DNA from: Prostheceraeus crozeri
Lineage: Eukaryota > Platyhelminthes > Polycladida > Euryleptidae
Assembly: GCA_907163375.1 (NCBI GenBank)
Contig: CAJQUW010012973.1
Coordinates: 461,117 to 525,116 of the forward strand
Length of the DNA stretch: 64,000 bases
Direction: 5' to 3'
Shown here: positions 24,587 through 35,068 of the stretch, one piece after another
How positions within the stretch are numbered: position 1 is the first letter of the stretch
How the letters are laid out: every line of letters starts with the position of its first letter
Translations under genes and position numbers: made by a program
The notes under the pieces: model-generated
Databases searched by the model: none
What the model saw: the letters and a program-made list of their open reading frames with translations, nothing else
What the model was told of the DNA's origin: nothing

Positions 24587-24690
24587 GCGAGTGCAGGTGG
24601 GAGTTTTGAAGGATAAGTTGAGAGAGACGCGTAAGAGATGGTTAGGGCATATAGTGGGAAGAGGATTATCTCTTGTATGCTTATAATACT
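24587..24690 (+). mobile_element. RTE-type LINE fragment, right piece
   Basis: VQVGVLKDKLRETRKRWLGH, the C-terminal portion of an RTE-type reverse transcriptase, continues the frame of 12,700-12,776 across the transposon. The downstream open frame to 25,042 is not recognised as LINE and is probably not a gene. Confidence 0.6.
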
Positions 24691-25009
24691 GGTATATCGG
24701 AAACGCATGCTGAAATTTGGGAAACGAGAGAGGGAAGCAGAAGAGAAGATGAAAGGACTGCGTAACAGAAGACTTGAAGAACTCAGGAGTGAAAAAAGAA
24801 GATGTGTTGGACAGAGTCCAGTGGAGAAAGAAAAGCCGTACTCCAATTTCTCAAAAGAATTTTTTAAAAAATCCAAATTCTCAAAAGACACTAGAGGGTT
24901 GAGATGTGTGAAGACTGTAATAGGAGCGACTAAAGAAGAGGAAAAGACTTTGAAAAGTCCTTTAAAGCATCCATCCACCATACTCAATTTTTTTAATCGT
25001 TCAGTAATT

Positions 25010-25200
25010 CACTTGATGTTTATCAAATATTTGGAGCAATAACCCACTGGAATTCTTTCATCATTGTCTTCCTGCATCAGAACAGCTCCCATCCCAAAAT
25101 CACTGGCTTCTACTATCCGAATAAATTCCTCAATATGATTCGTGCAAAACTGAAGAAGTTGCACACAAGCTTCTTTAACTTATTGAGGTAAATTTTCTTC
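25010..25200 (-). mobile_element. LTR retrotransposon remnant (Ty3/Gypsy-like RNase H)
   Basis: A short minus-strand stretch reads EASDFGMGAVLMQEDND, resembling the start of the RNase H region of Ty3/Gypsy pol. It is a small, old, broken fossil with no visible LTRs. The same fragment is at about 50,094-50,284. Confidence 0.55.
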
Positions 25201-25613
25201 ATCATTAGTAATTTCTTCTTCATTTGTCTTTCATTACAGCCATACACATGAGATTTTTAATTTATTGAATTAACATTTATTAATCATGACGCTGACTTAA
25301 TCAATTGTTTGGAAGAATTATGCTTCACGCGCCCCTGTTATCAAAACCCTGATAATAAGCTTTCGATTATCGAAACATGTTTTTCATATTTTACTTTGCA
25401 CTTGAATGGGAACCCTATGTGATCTGATGTTGCTTCATGTTTCTTTATGCAACTTCGTTTTGTTCATGTTATTCATGATGCTTCATAACTGAAATTGGAG
25501 AGATCACACGCTGCAAACATCAATTAAAAGGTAAGAAAATGGTTGTTTCATATTCACGTTGATCAGGCGAATCCTTCATCATGAAATTTCAAATCACGGA
25601 TTTGAGTACTCAC

Positions 25614-25817
25614 GAACATAATTTTCTGGGTTGTAGAATTCAACGACGACTTTGGAAACATTTTGCACGCCTTCAAGATCGACGCCTGCACGATAGCCAT
25701 TCTTTGGTTTGTTAAGATATATTGCCCCAGGTTTGTCATTTGTTAGTACCTTTGGAGTATACCAGATTGTATTTGGCTCCATGTAGGCATTCTTGTTCAA
25801 GGACAGAAATTGTGACC
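25614..25817 (-). CDS. F-type-lectin-like domain, N-half exon (copy A, first domain)
   Basis: The 204-bp exon (68 codons, phase 1 at both ends) has acceptor TTTGTAG (25,818 onward) and donor GTGAGT (25,608-25,613). The translation includes SLNKNAYMEPNTIW, a VLTNDKPG loop and AGVDLEGVQNVSKVVVEF. This is the N-half of the galactose-binding fold, again with GVDL in place of the fucose-contacting RVDL. It is spliced to the C-half exon at 11,788-12,048 across a 13.6-kb intron that holds the RAG1-like transposon. Confidence 0.8.
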
Positions 25818-26167
25818 CTACAAAGTGAAAATAATATGATTAGAATTCTAGATTTCATCATGTATGCACGTTTCTGCAAGAGGCCATCAAATAATTCATT
25901 CAAAAAGTAACAAGTAGTCTCAATAGTAACAGCAAAATTAGTTTGGATTATGGGGACTATCCAGTACTTACTACTACAATTAATCATTTTCTGGATGCGA
26001 CTTCACATGAACATATTGCAGAAAGGTAAAAGTCAAGCAGTTGGATTCTTTACGAAAATCATCTGAACGTATTATAGCCTCTGCAAATTCATCAAATCTC
26101 AACATTGAACAGAACATGGAAAAAATGTAGCACTTTAGTTTGTTTAATTCTCTGGAGGAAACGCACG

Positions 26168-26423
26168 CATAGAAATAGGTTGTTTAACTGAAGTTGACTA
26201 GAATGGAAATTGATTCAAGGTCGCGGCACATCCGGGGGAACTAAGTTGGGGCATGAATGACCAATGAAAAGCTTAGAATTACACATGTGACTGATTCTAA
26301 CCCAATCATGCAGATGTTGGCAGGTGCATCTAAGTGAAAATGCGTGCGATTTTTGTGCCGTTATTGTGCATTGCATGAAGCTTAATTTCCATTCTAGAGG
26401 TTTTATTGTTGTCGATTTCTATG
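26168..26423. mobile_element. MITE, 256 bp (shared copy)
   Basis: Ends are imperfect inverted repeats starting CATAGAAAT and including CTAGAATGGAAATT. It is the same length as the copy at 28,191-28,446 and about 90% similar. No target duplication is visible, so it is an older insertion. It is present in copy B at 51,252-51,507. Confidence 0.8.
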
Positions 26424-26960
26424 GGAGAGGGAAATGAAATTGGAGAACTTCTAAGATATGTCTACTTTGGTTGGCAACCTCTGGAGGATTGGCCTGGTAA
26501 CTCCCAAGACCAAAAACCTATAGAGAATTTTTAGGTGACATAAAGCAGTGTGAGCAGGTAGTATTGCTCTTTCTACAAAAAATGATCGATGTTGTGACTT
26601 TGACACGAGCATGGACTCAAGGACTTTCGGCAGAATACTACAGGAAACTTATTGAATCCATGCCAATGAGACTTTCATAGTGTTAGAAAATACAGGCAGT
26701 TTTACTGATTGTTTAACTTCAAGTTAGTGAAAACACACGAGTCATAATGTTATGTTGCATTATCATTACTACTCAAGATAAGCTCTAAATTGCACAGTTT
26801 GTAATAAAATAATAAAGTACCTTTTTTGATGATGCATTATCAACGTTCTTCAAGATTTCGACAAAAATCAGATGTGTCTCCAAAGTTGTGAACAGTAGTA
26901 TAAATATTTAGGCTACTGTATATAATCAGATTTCAGTTAAATAATTTATGTATTGTTATT
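26424..26960. other. intron, nothing recognised
   Basis: No coding exon, RNA gene or mobile element is seen. It is nearly identical in copy B. Confidence 0.5.
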
Positions 26961-26968
26961 ACTTGAAG

Positions 26969-27570
26969 CAGGGATGCGGAGTCGGAGTCCCGGAGTCCTA
27001 TAATTTCTGCTGGAGTCGGAGTCTTATCAAATGAACCGTGATAGTGAAATAAGAATTGTCTTTTCACTCGGTGATTTAATAGAGAAGACAAGCCTTCTTA
27101 GCCACGATCACACCTACGCACCAAAGGTTACATCAGAGACAAAAATGAAATACTAGCTTGTTTGAGAACATTGCCTCTCAACCAAACGTTAATCCTGTGT
27201 GATGGCTCCTCCAAATCGCATATTAAAATCGAAAGTGTACTCATATGTTTTGAAGAAGGATGGGGGATTTTCCTGCCTGGTAGAGACTGGAGAAAAATCG
27301 TGTGAAGCACACATCAGGGAGGAGCCGAGTCGTATGCATCCAACTTAATGCGACATTTGATCAACTTTCATCGAAAATATGATTGATAATTGATACAGCA
27401 ATGATCACTAAAGATAGGTTCAGGCAAGCCTATAATGATCTATGATGTATGTTACGAGTTTTTTTAAAAAAAGATAGGCTATATATACTGGTCATCCGGA
27501 GTCGAAGTCGGACTCCTATCAACCCCCCAGAGTCGGAGTCCTATCAAAATGATAAGACTCCGCATCCCTG
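26969..27570 (+). mobile_element. hAT-type non-autonomous element with BED-finger relic
   Basis: The element is 602 bp with ends CAGGGATGCGGAGTC and its complement, repeated GTCGGAGTC units just inside, and a perfect 8-bp target duplication ACTTGAAG (26,961-26,968 and 27,571-27,578). Eight-base duplications and CAGGG ends are typical of hAT elements. Inside, frames read SYVLKKDGGFSC and ASNLMRHLINFH, the two ends of a BED zinc finger, so this is a deletion derivative of an autonomous hAT. No DDE domain remains. Confidence 0.88.
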
Positions 27571-27578
27571 ACTTGAAG

Positions 27579-28182
27579 TTTCACGGATGACATGAATGTC
27601 ACCGATCATGTCTATGGTGCTAGAGTGGTCAACAGAAACTTTCGTCGATGTCACCTTTTTGATCTTATTTCATTTTTCTTGTTTGTTTGATCTTTTTCAG
27701 ATGGACATATACTGCAGGATCGGCTTCCACATGAATATGGGTTTGTTTGTTGAACGATGCTCCATTTGATATTATACGGAATATTTTATTATTCAGTGAC
27801 CATATGTATTGTGAAAACCAAGTTTCATTTTTATATCGCATGTTGCTAAATGACTTTTTTGATTACTATATATCGGCCTTTGAAGTCACCCTCACACATG
27901 TCGTAGTTGGCATTTTCTTTTGATTGATAGGTTACAGCAGTTTTATTTACTTTATCTTCTCTGTATATTTCATTCTACTTTCGATAGTATTACTACTACT
28001 TTCTGGTTTTTGTGTGCCTTTTATTGATTTTTTAATATTATTTCTTCATTATTTTTCATTAACAAAGAGTTGCATGTTCATTGTTGTATGTGTTTTTCTT
28101 TGTCTCTCATTAACTTCATGTGGTTTCCAGTTTCCTTGTGAATTATATTTTGTAGCGTTAGTTCTCGTGCACTTGATCTATT
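27579..28182. other. intron, nothing recognised
   Basis: The sequence is T-rich. The open frame at 27,924-28,214 is hydrophobic because of base composition and has no family resemblance. Confidence 0.5.
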
Positions 28183-28190
28183 GTCAATTT

Positions 28191-28446
28191 CATAGAAATA
28201 AACTGTTTATCTGAAGTTGGCTAGAATGGAAATTGACTCAAGGTCGCGGCACATCCGGGGGAACTAAGTTGGGGCATGAACCACCAATGAAAAGCTTCGA
28301 TCTACACATGTGACTGATTCTAACCCAATCATACAGACGTTGGCAGGTGCATCTAAGTGAAAATGCGTGCGATTTATGTGCCGCTATTGTGCATTGCATG
28401 AAGCTTAATTTCCATTCTAGAGGTTTTATTCTTATCAATTTCTATG
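28191..28446. mobile_element. MITE, 256 bp, present only in copy A
   Basis: It has inverted-repeat ends (CATAGAAAT ... ATTTCTATG) and a perfect 8-bp target duplication GTCAATTT at 28,183-28,190 and 28,447-28,454. Copy B keeps the uninterrupted single GTCAATTT at about 53,267-53,274. The 8-bp duplication suggests hAT or P-type mobilisation. It is a younger insertion than its sister at 26,168. Confidence 0.92.
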
Positions 28447-28940
28447 GTCAATTTCTATGAAGTCGTATTTCTATGGGGTTTGTGATGTTCTGCTGGTTCT
28501 ATGTGTCTCTATTGTGAAGCAAGTTGCGAGAACTTTGTTCTGTGCATGCAGTTTGCCTGTGCGCTTTAGTTGTTTGGTTAGTGGCTCTGATGATGACCGA
28601 CGGTGTTGGTCGAAAGGCCTTAGCAGAATAAAGAATTCACTTCGTATGCACTGATCGTGTTTTTTGGGTTTCCTATAATGGAGTGAAAAAATGGATTTTA
28701 GCCCGATTTTCTATCGATTAGCACGCAGCTGTGTCAGCGCGGCCTCACATGAATATGAAGACGTATGATCTGTAGATGCCTTATATACTCATGATATTGA
28801 AGAAATACTTCTTCGACTCTAAGACAGCGTCGCCAAATCAAAAACAGTGGAAGACGTCTTTGGACCAAATCCGCCTTTGATTAAGCGCTTTATACCAACA
28901 GCGATCTTTATTTCACATTAACTTTTCGGACTAAGATGAT

Positions 28941-28990
28941 CTGTCCCGCAGACTAATTCTAGTCCATGGACCGGGCGTTGAGAAACACTG
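28941..28990. mobile_element. hAT-like terminal fragment
   Basis: On the complement strand this reads CAGTGTTTCTCAACGCCCGG and on through a GGTCCATGGAC stretch, a composition familiar from hAT transposon termini. Only one end is present. It is next to a Penelope-like fragment. Confidence 0.4.
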
Positions 28991-29211
28991 GAATAGGCTG
29001 TGGTATTTGTGATGAGTGAGAAAATAATTTTGATCAATGACAAGAATTGTCTTCCTACGCATGTCAGCTTCACATTTGCCCTGAATGGAAGATTGAACCA
29101 CTTGATATTTCTTTTCCGCCTTGATTTTGTTGATCGTAGTAGGACTGAATCTCCAGTTGCTTAGCTGATCACTTTCTTTCAAAGCATTTTGCACGCCATC
29201 TTCGCTTTATT

Positions 29212-29935
29212 GAATTCGACTTAGTTGCACGATAATTTGGATTCTCCCTTTTCCACCATATTCGGGATCTGCTAGGAAATTTAGGTAATGGTTGAGGGTA
29301 GTTTGATTGCTTATGAATGTATAATTGGTTGCTGTTCACCTTGATATATGGTTTCGCTCACCAATTGAAATTGATGTCCAAAACATCTCTTGATTTTATA
29401 TTACAATCAGCTGTTATTTTTAGCTTGCGTCTTTTGAAGACTTGTATTCAATCCTTTCCAAAGCTATCTCACTGTGTGCTGGAGGTGTTTCGTATCACAC
29501 ATAAGCCAATATTGTTGTATTCAAATCTACGGGAAAGTTCTTGAACAAGAAATAAGCCTACAAGTTCAAAGACTTCGGCTTCATCAAAGCTGCCCATTGG
29601 AACGTCGAATAAATTATTGTCTTTCTTCACCCATGTTATGTTTTGGTCAAAAAGAAGATATTTTCTTGCCTGCATTAAAACGACAACATCTTTTCTCGGG
29701 ATTTCTTTGATCAATTGAGCGACGGTTATGCTTTTGTTCAATACTTCTTCAGTGATCGATGGGTAGAGGTGTAGGATATCAAATTTCAAGAAATAACAGT
29801 TCTCATCTGTTGGTATGTTTAGAACCAATCGATAGCATTCTCTGAGTTTCTCCATTTTAGTGGGCCAGTAATCAAGAATGTGTTTGCTAATAATTCCAAT
29901 CTCAATTTTGGGAGGTTCACTCTTACACTATACAT
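29212..29935 (-). mobile_element. Penelope-like reverse transcriptase fragment, copy A
   Basis: The minus-strand frame at 29,469-29,855 reads FLKFDILHLYPSITEEVLN, LFDQNITWVKK, NLFDVPMGSFDEAEVFELVG and NNIGLCVIRNTS, the same order as the larger Penelope-like element at 8,169-8,987. Further downstream on the minus strand, similarity continues weakly to about 29,212. It is shorter and older, with no intact gene. The second copy is at about 54,030-54,775. Confidence 0.75.
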
Positions 29936-30371
29936 GTGGACTTTCATGATACTGCAAATTGACTGCCTTCTTATATTATTATTGTATGATGATTGTTGAC
30001 ACTCATGCCATCCGTGAAACTTCAAGTAATGGCAACATATGAATGATCTAACTGAAATTTGATTTGACAAAGCTCTAGTCTCCTACAATATTGAGCACTA
30101 TTAACACCGAAGTTGGAACAAACACTGCGTCGATGAATTTTGCATTAGGCAACAACGATGTGTGTGTTCAAACTTATATATCTAATATTATATGACAGCA
30201 TGAGAAAGTCAAAATGAGAAGTTAATCGCTACCAGTTGTTATCGCATATCCAAAAGTTATGGTTAAAGACATAACTGGTAGAAGGTCTACTTCACTATAA
30301 AAGACGGATGGACATACGTCAATTCTAATGATGTGTACGCTGCTGTTGTGTTGTGGTTGAATATAGCCTAC

Positions 30372-30563
30372 CTGGGCAAGCAGAATCGTTGCAGTCTTCA
30401 TACTTCGATTCATACTCTGACTCAATACCGTTCTCTGTGATACATTGTGATCCTGTGCCTTGTGGAACAGGGTTAGTGCAATTTCGTGTTATAAGTCGTT
30501 GTCCACCACCGCAGGATTTTGAACAGGATTGTGATTTGTCCCAATCTGTCCAGCCACCATCCA
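30372..30563 (-). CDS. TSP1 exon 3 of the unit, copy A
   Basis: The 192-bp exon (64 codons, phase 1 at both ends) carries GGWTDWDKSQSCSKSCGGG through CNDSACPG, with six cysteines, a WxxW pair and CSKSCG. Its acceptor is preceded on the minus strand by a pure CT microsatellite (30,575-30,592) that serves as polypyrimidine tract. It follows TSP1 exon 2 (33,151-33,342) and precedes the lectin-like N-half exon (25,614-25,817). Confidence 0.9.
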
Positions 30564-30785
30564 CTGCACGCGAGGGAGAGAGAGAGAGAGATTTACATTT
30601 GAAAAGTTTGTAACTTTTGGCAACGAAAACAGGGAAGCAGTTTTTTCTTTTTGTAATATGAATGTATACGTACATGTGTATATTGAATAAATGATAATAG
30701 TTCAGTAAAAATCATTAAATCATAGTTGAAGTTAAAGTTGACGTTTAATAAGGTATGTATGTATAAGTGTGTCTGTTGCAGACAG

Positions 30786-31820
30786 TTATAACGCGTTAAA
30801 CAACCTCGAACAGTACGGTGTAAATGTTCTTGCACGGCGATATGATTGGGGAAAAGGCAGCAAACGTCGTCTTTTAGAAGGCAGGCACTTCGGCATCAGT
30901 TTGTGAAGCAAATAATTCGGATGTAGTATCTGAGCGAATAACTTCAGAGAAGCGCTTTCACGACGTTCGAACAAAGAGGGTAATATATTACATTTACATT
31001 CGAAGCAGCATATGATCCGATGACATCTGCTTTGCACACGATCAAGTTTCATTGCATCTGTCTTCAAAGCACCAACAAAAATTGGACCGTTATATTTCAT
31101 AATGCTGCGAATAATGGAGCAGCATTGTCTTTTCAAATTTTCTTTGTTTACACCATAACGTTTGAATTGTTTGAGAATGTAAATGTTTCTAGATGCTGCC
31201 TTGCAAATTTTGTCGATATGCGTATTCCATTTGGAGTCGTTTTGGAAATGAACTCCCAAGATCTTATGTCCAGTCACAACCCAGCTCTGATATTCAAAAT
31301 AAATCTGTTTCCGATCGGGATTTGGACTTTTTGATGAAACATCAATCTTATATTCTAATTGTTCATCCTAATTGTTTAATCCATTCAGAAAACACCAATT
31401 TTCCATATTCCTAAATCTGCCACTATAGCCTCGTTTATGTCCTCAATCTTCGAAACTTGAAAGAGAATCACCAAATCGTCCGTGTAGTTGAATATGTGAG
31501 ATGATTCTAAGTGGCATTTAAGGGAGCCCATCTGGAAACAAAAGATGTCAGGAGTCAGTTTAGAACCTTGCGGAACACCATAGATTATTAGCATTAAAGC
31601 GTTGATAACTCCATCAAATATCACCTGTTGTGTTCGATCCTAAAGAAACCTCATAAACAAACGCAGAAATTTTCACTGCAAATTTGCCTCGATCAGGTTA
31701 TCGATGATGGCATCGACGATGCCATGGTGAAATCTGTCAAATAATGGTGAATAATCAAATGAGACAAGACAAAGCCTCAGAATTCCTCCCTTGGTCTAAG
31801 CTCCATGTGATGTTATCCGC
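30786..31820 (-). mobile_element. LINE remnant (Jockey/CR1-like RT), copy A
   Basis: Minus-strand frames read LVSFDYSPLFDRFHH, then GVPQGSKLTPDIF and IFNYTDDLVILF (31,385-31,624), then KILGVHFQNDSKWNTHIDKI and VQSRCHRIICCF (30,786-31,277). This is the second half of a LINE reverse transcriptase with YTDD at the active site. It is split over frames and lacks its endonuclease. The second copy is at about 55,627-56,650. Confidence 0.8.
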
Positions 31821-31839
31821 GCGCGAGAATGTGATAGCG

Positions 31840-33050
31840 CTTGTTATCTATTGAAAAATTGTTTGTCTATCCCAAAGTTGCCGTACATGCTGCGAACATT
31901 CCCTTTAACAAGTTCCCGTACCTACTACTGAAATTCGATCAAGTGCAAACATCTTCTTTGGAGAACCTCTTGAGCTGCTCATTGACTCATCGTTCTCGTG
32001 AGCAATCATTCTTCTCAGTATCCTATGGTATCTCTGGCCTGAGCCGTGCGGTGGACTCCTCGCTCGAGCATCCATCGGTCCTTGTCATCAGACCCACTCC
32101 TCGAGGATGCAACACAGTTCTCTGAAGCTTAATGTCCGAATAATAAAGAGCCTCCTGAATTCAAACAACTGAGGACCAGCCAATGATAAAGGAGCGATTT
32201 CATAATCTTATTGAACATACCGTCAATGGTCAGGATATGTGGTCGATTGATGTGTGCTTCTTCTCTAGACGCAGGTGTTTGGGTGACATCTCCCTATTCC
32301 TTCCTCAGGCCTCAAGCTGGACCATGACAAGCAGCCATTCGCCATGTCCCGTCATCTCGGAGTTAGTGTGTCGTTCCCCCAACAAATGCAAATGCTACAC
32401 TGAAGTTGATGTGTACATCACTGATGGTCTGCAAATACAATGCCGAACGTTCCACACGCCATGTTGCAGAAATTGACACCAACAGAAGAGCTTTGGTATC
32501 CGCTGATGGGATACATGTCGTTTTCAAACCATGCGGCTTTAGTCGCGCGATGACGACAACGCGCAGACGGTGCAACTCTTATCCCCTGGAAGGCAGGTCG
32601 ACCACCTCTCTTCACACTTAAGCTCCTCATGGAAATTCAAAACTCATTGCAAGGTGGTGGCATGCCCAGGAAAAGGAAGGACGAAAATAAAAAGGCCTCA
32701 TTTGTGGCCACGTTTTTTCTGTCTATTTGCAATGGAAACTTTACGTGCCTGGGGATGTACATGCAGGTGAAACTTATGCAGGCCAAGACATTTAATATCT
32801 GCTGCAAAGACACACGAAAATGTGCAAACACAACATTCAAATTCACCTTCATCTATTGCATAAGTCACCGACATGACATATGGATATGCACACATCACAC
32901 TGTCATTTTCAACACGTTGGATGACTGCTTCACTGAAGCTATTATACTTACAATTTCTGTTGATTATCATCAATGCAGTATAGATAAAAAATATTGAAAA
33001 ATCACCCCTATGTCCATGAAATCAGAAGGCCAGATATTTTGCCAGAAGGC
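31840..33050. repeat. intron block with older copy at 2,160-3,410
   Basis: Three copies exist (2,160-3,410; here; about 56,670-57,890). Many overlapping short frames are open on both strands, but none is preserved in the older copy, so no gene is called. Confidence 0.55.
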
Positions 33051-33150
33051 TATACATGATTGCAAAAGACAAATCAACACGCTATCGTTCGAATGACAAG
33101 TTAAAATTCTGTATATTGCTGTTGTGTTGTGGTTGAACATAGCCGCCTAC

Positions 33151-33342
33151 CTGGGCAAACAAAATCGTTGCAGTCTTCATACATCGATTCGTCCTCCGCT
33201 GCAATACCCTCTGTTGTGAGACATGGTGATCCCGTGCCTTGTTGAACAGGGTTGGTACAACTTCGTGTTATAAGTCGTTGTCCACCTCCACAAGATTTTG
33301 AACAGGATTGTGATTTGTCCCATTCTGTCCAGCCACCATCCA
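33151..33342 (-). CDS. TSP1 exon 2 of the unit, copy A
   Basis: The 192-bp exon (64 codons, phase 1 at both ends) carries GGWTEWDKSQSCSKSCGGG through CNDFVCPG. All six cysteines, WxxW and the CSKSCG O-fucosylation-type motif are present. A GA/CT microsatellite (33,351-33,370) abuts the acceptor. It is very close to the old-copy exon at 1,465-1,656. Confidence 0.9.
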
Positions 33343-33654
33343 CTGCACGCGAGAGAGAGAGAGAGAGAGATTCATATTCAAAATTGAAATAAAAAAGTCA
33401 AATAGCGTCAGCGAGACGTGTTAGCTAAATTGTTTCAACCAAAGTCTTCTTTGTGATCGGCTTGCTATGGCAATGGCAATCATTGGCACTGATGTAGAGT
33501 CTGTCATTCTTTATGTTATTACTATATCATTTCAAAGTTTCCACGCACTGGGTGCTCTTGAGGAATAATCAGATTCAATATGTACATAAGTCAGAAGTTC
33601 TGAGACCGAATACAACTTTATTAGGATAGCACACGCGACGTTCCGCATTTAGTC

Positions 33655-34050
33655 TTATTCATGCAAAAGATAAAATAGGTGTTGCAATTGAGCACTAAGG
33701 TCTGGATTACGAGTGCTATTCTCACACAATTCGACGCTTCGATGCAGCTGAGTATTTATGATGCCTGCATGTAACACGCGCCATTGAAGACTATTCAGCA
33801 ATGGACATGATAATCTATGATATCTGTTTAAGTGGTGGTGGACCAATGATGTATCCGATGAGATGTGTTCTTTTAGACGGGAGCGCATAGTTCGCTCGGA
33901 TTCTCTAATGTACATGTAAAATGAACAGCTCTCTCTACATCGGATGAGGTGATTCACGTTCTTGACAAAACAGGCGGTATTGACGTCATTTATAGCCGCA
34001 CCAAATGCACAACTAACTGTCAAGAAATTCATTGATGGCTTTGACTTCAA
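33655..34050 (-). mobile_element. GIY-YIG endonuclease-like relic, copy A
   Basis: A 131-residue frame contains FYMYIRESERTMRSRLKEHI followed by a histidine-rich stretch and LHRSVELCENSTRNPDL. This resembles the GIY-YIG nuclease at the end of Penelope-like proteins (YIGET.R....R..EH), with the glycine of YIG replaced by arginine. It is conserved in copy B at 58,500-58,895. Family assignment is tentative. Confidence 0.45.
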
Positions 34051-34094
34051 CCACGATGCCTTAAATTTCGATCTGAAGGAAACTCAAATTACAT

Positions 34095-34640
34095 TCACAA
34101 AGTTACATTTGTGAATGGATTGTTCTTTGAGTTCCCCCATGTTTCTTTCATTAATATATGGCAAAGTCGATTAAATGAAGGAATTACTAAAATGTCACTT
34201 AAATGTTCTGTTGTAGCTTTATTTTTACTCTTCACATGACTAAGCATAGTACGAAACGTTGCCAGTTTTAATATAGCCTGAAGTCGCCTATCGTAACATA
34301 ATTGCTCTCGGTCGTAGAACGTCTGAATTTTCATACATGCGGATGACTGATTTCGACTGAAACAGTTGACGGACATTAACGAGATTTTGCAATTGAATAT
34401 CAGATTATTTCTTAGACCTGGAAATATGATTTTTATGTGATTCCGGATCCGTTTCCACCCAAATCCAGTGGTTCCGGCTCCTTGTTTTGCATCCGACTTA
34501 TGTGAATACAAAAGCATTTCAATGATTGTCAAGTCAACCTCAGGACAATCGCTTTGAACATAGAAGATGTGGACGATGTCATCACTTTGTAAGCAGTCAA
34601 ACATAATTGCGGTTAAGTCACCTGAATGTATTCGAAGCAT
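34095..34640 (-). CDS. unrecognised 181-residue open frame, copy A
   Basis: This is an uninterrupted minus-strand frame starting MLRIHSGDLTAIMFDCLQSD, with GTTGFGWKRIRNHIKIIFPG in the middle. I do not recognise a family. It lies 44 bp upstream of the GIY-YIG-like relic on the same strand in a different frame, so it may be another part of the same decayed retroelement. The same length and sequence recur at 58,940-59,485, which only shows recent duplication. Splice-site evidence for a host exon is lacking. Confidence 0.3.
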   Translation of the reverse strand: MLRIHSGDLTAIMFDCLQSDDIVHIFYVQSDCPEVDLTIIEMLLYSHKSDAKQGAGTTGFGWKRIRNHIKIIFPGLRNNLIFNCKISLMSVNCFSRNQSSACMKIQTFYDREQLCYDRRLQAILKLATFRTMLSHVKSKNKATTEHLSDILVIPSFNRLCHILMKETWGNSKNNPFTNVTL

Positions 34641-34882
34641 GTCATTGATGACACTAGCTCGGCTCGGTGATCAATTAAAGGAGATTTGGAAAACCTTGTC
34701 AGTTATTGCTACTGATCATAGTTATCGAAGTGCCCGGCCCGCCTCTCCGCAGCTTGGAGAATCTGTACTATAGGGAGACTAATGAACCTAACAGAATGTC
34801 TGCAGTACGTGATGCATTTTCATGGCTTGACTTTGGCATTCGGTTGACAAGAAAGATAAATAATAGCATGATAGTGGTTTAC

Positions 34883-35068
34883 CTGGACAGACGCCATCAC
34901 TGCAGTGTTCATACTTCGATTCTCCTTCAGCCTCATCGCCTTCCGCTGTGAGACATAGTGATCCCCAGCCTTGTGGAGCTGGGTTAGTACAATTTCGTGT
35001 AACAAGTCGTTGTCCGTCACCGCAGGTTTTTGAACAAGGTAGTGATTTGTCCCAGTCTGTCCAACCGC
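34883..35068 (-). CDS. TSP1 exon 1 of the unit, copy A
   Basis: The 186-bp exon (62 codons, phase 1 at both ends) has acceptor TCGCAG-like CGCAG (35,069 onward) and donor GTAAAC (34,877-34,882). It reads GGWTDWDKSLPCSKTCGDG through CSDGVCPG with six cysteines. It is the most diverged of the three TSP1 exons in the unit. It is preceded on the minus strand by the C-half lectin exon at 38,666-38,926, across the intron that contains the pogo element. Confidence 0.88.

Noticed and set aside
24638-25042. Lysine-rich 134-residue open frame as a host gene
   Set aside because: It starts inside an RTE-type LINE fragment, has no recognised domain and no splice context. Conservation in copy B only reflects recent duplication.
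27924-28214. Hydrophobic 96-residue frame as a membrane protein
   Set aside because: The hydrophobicity comes from T-rich composition. There is no start context, family match or independent conservation.
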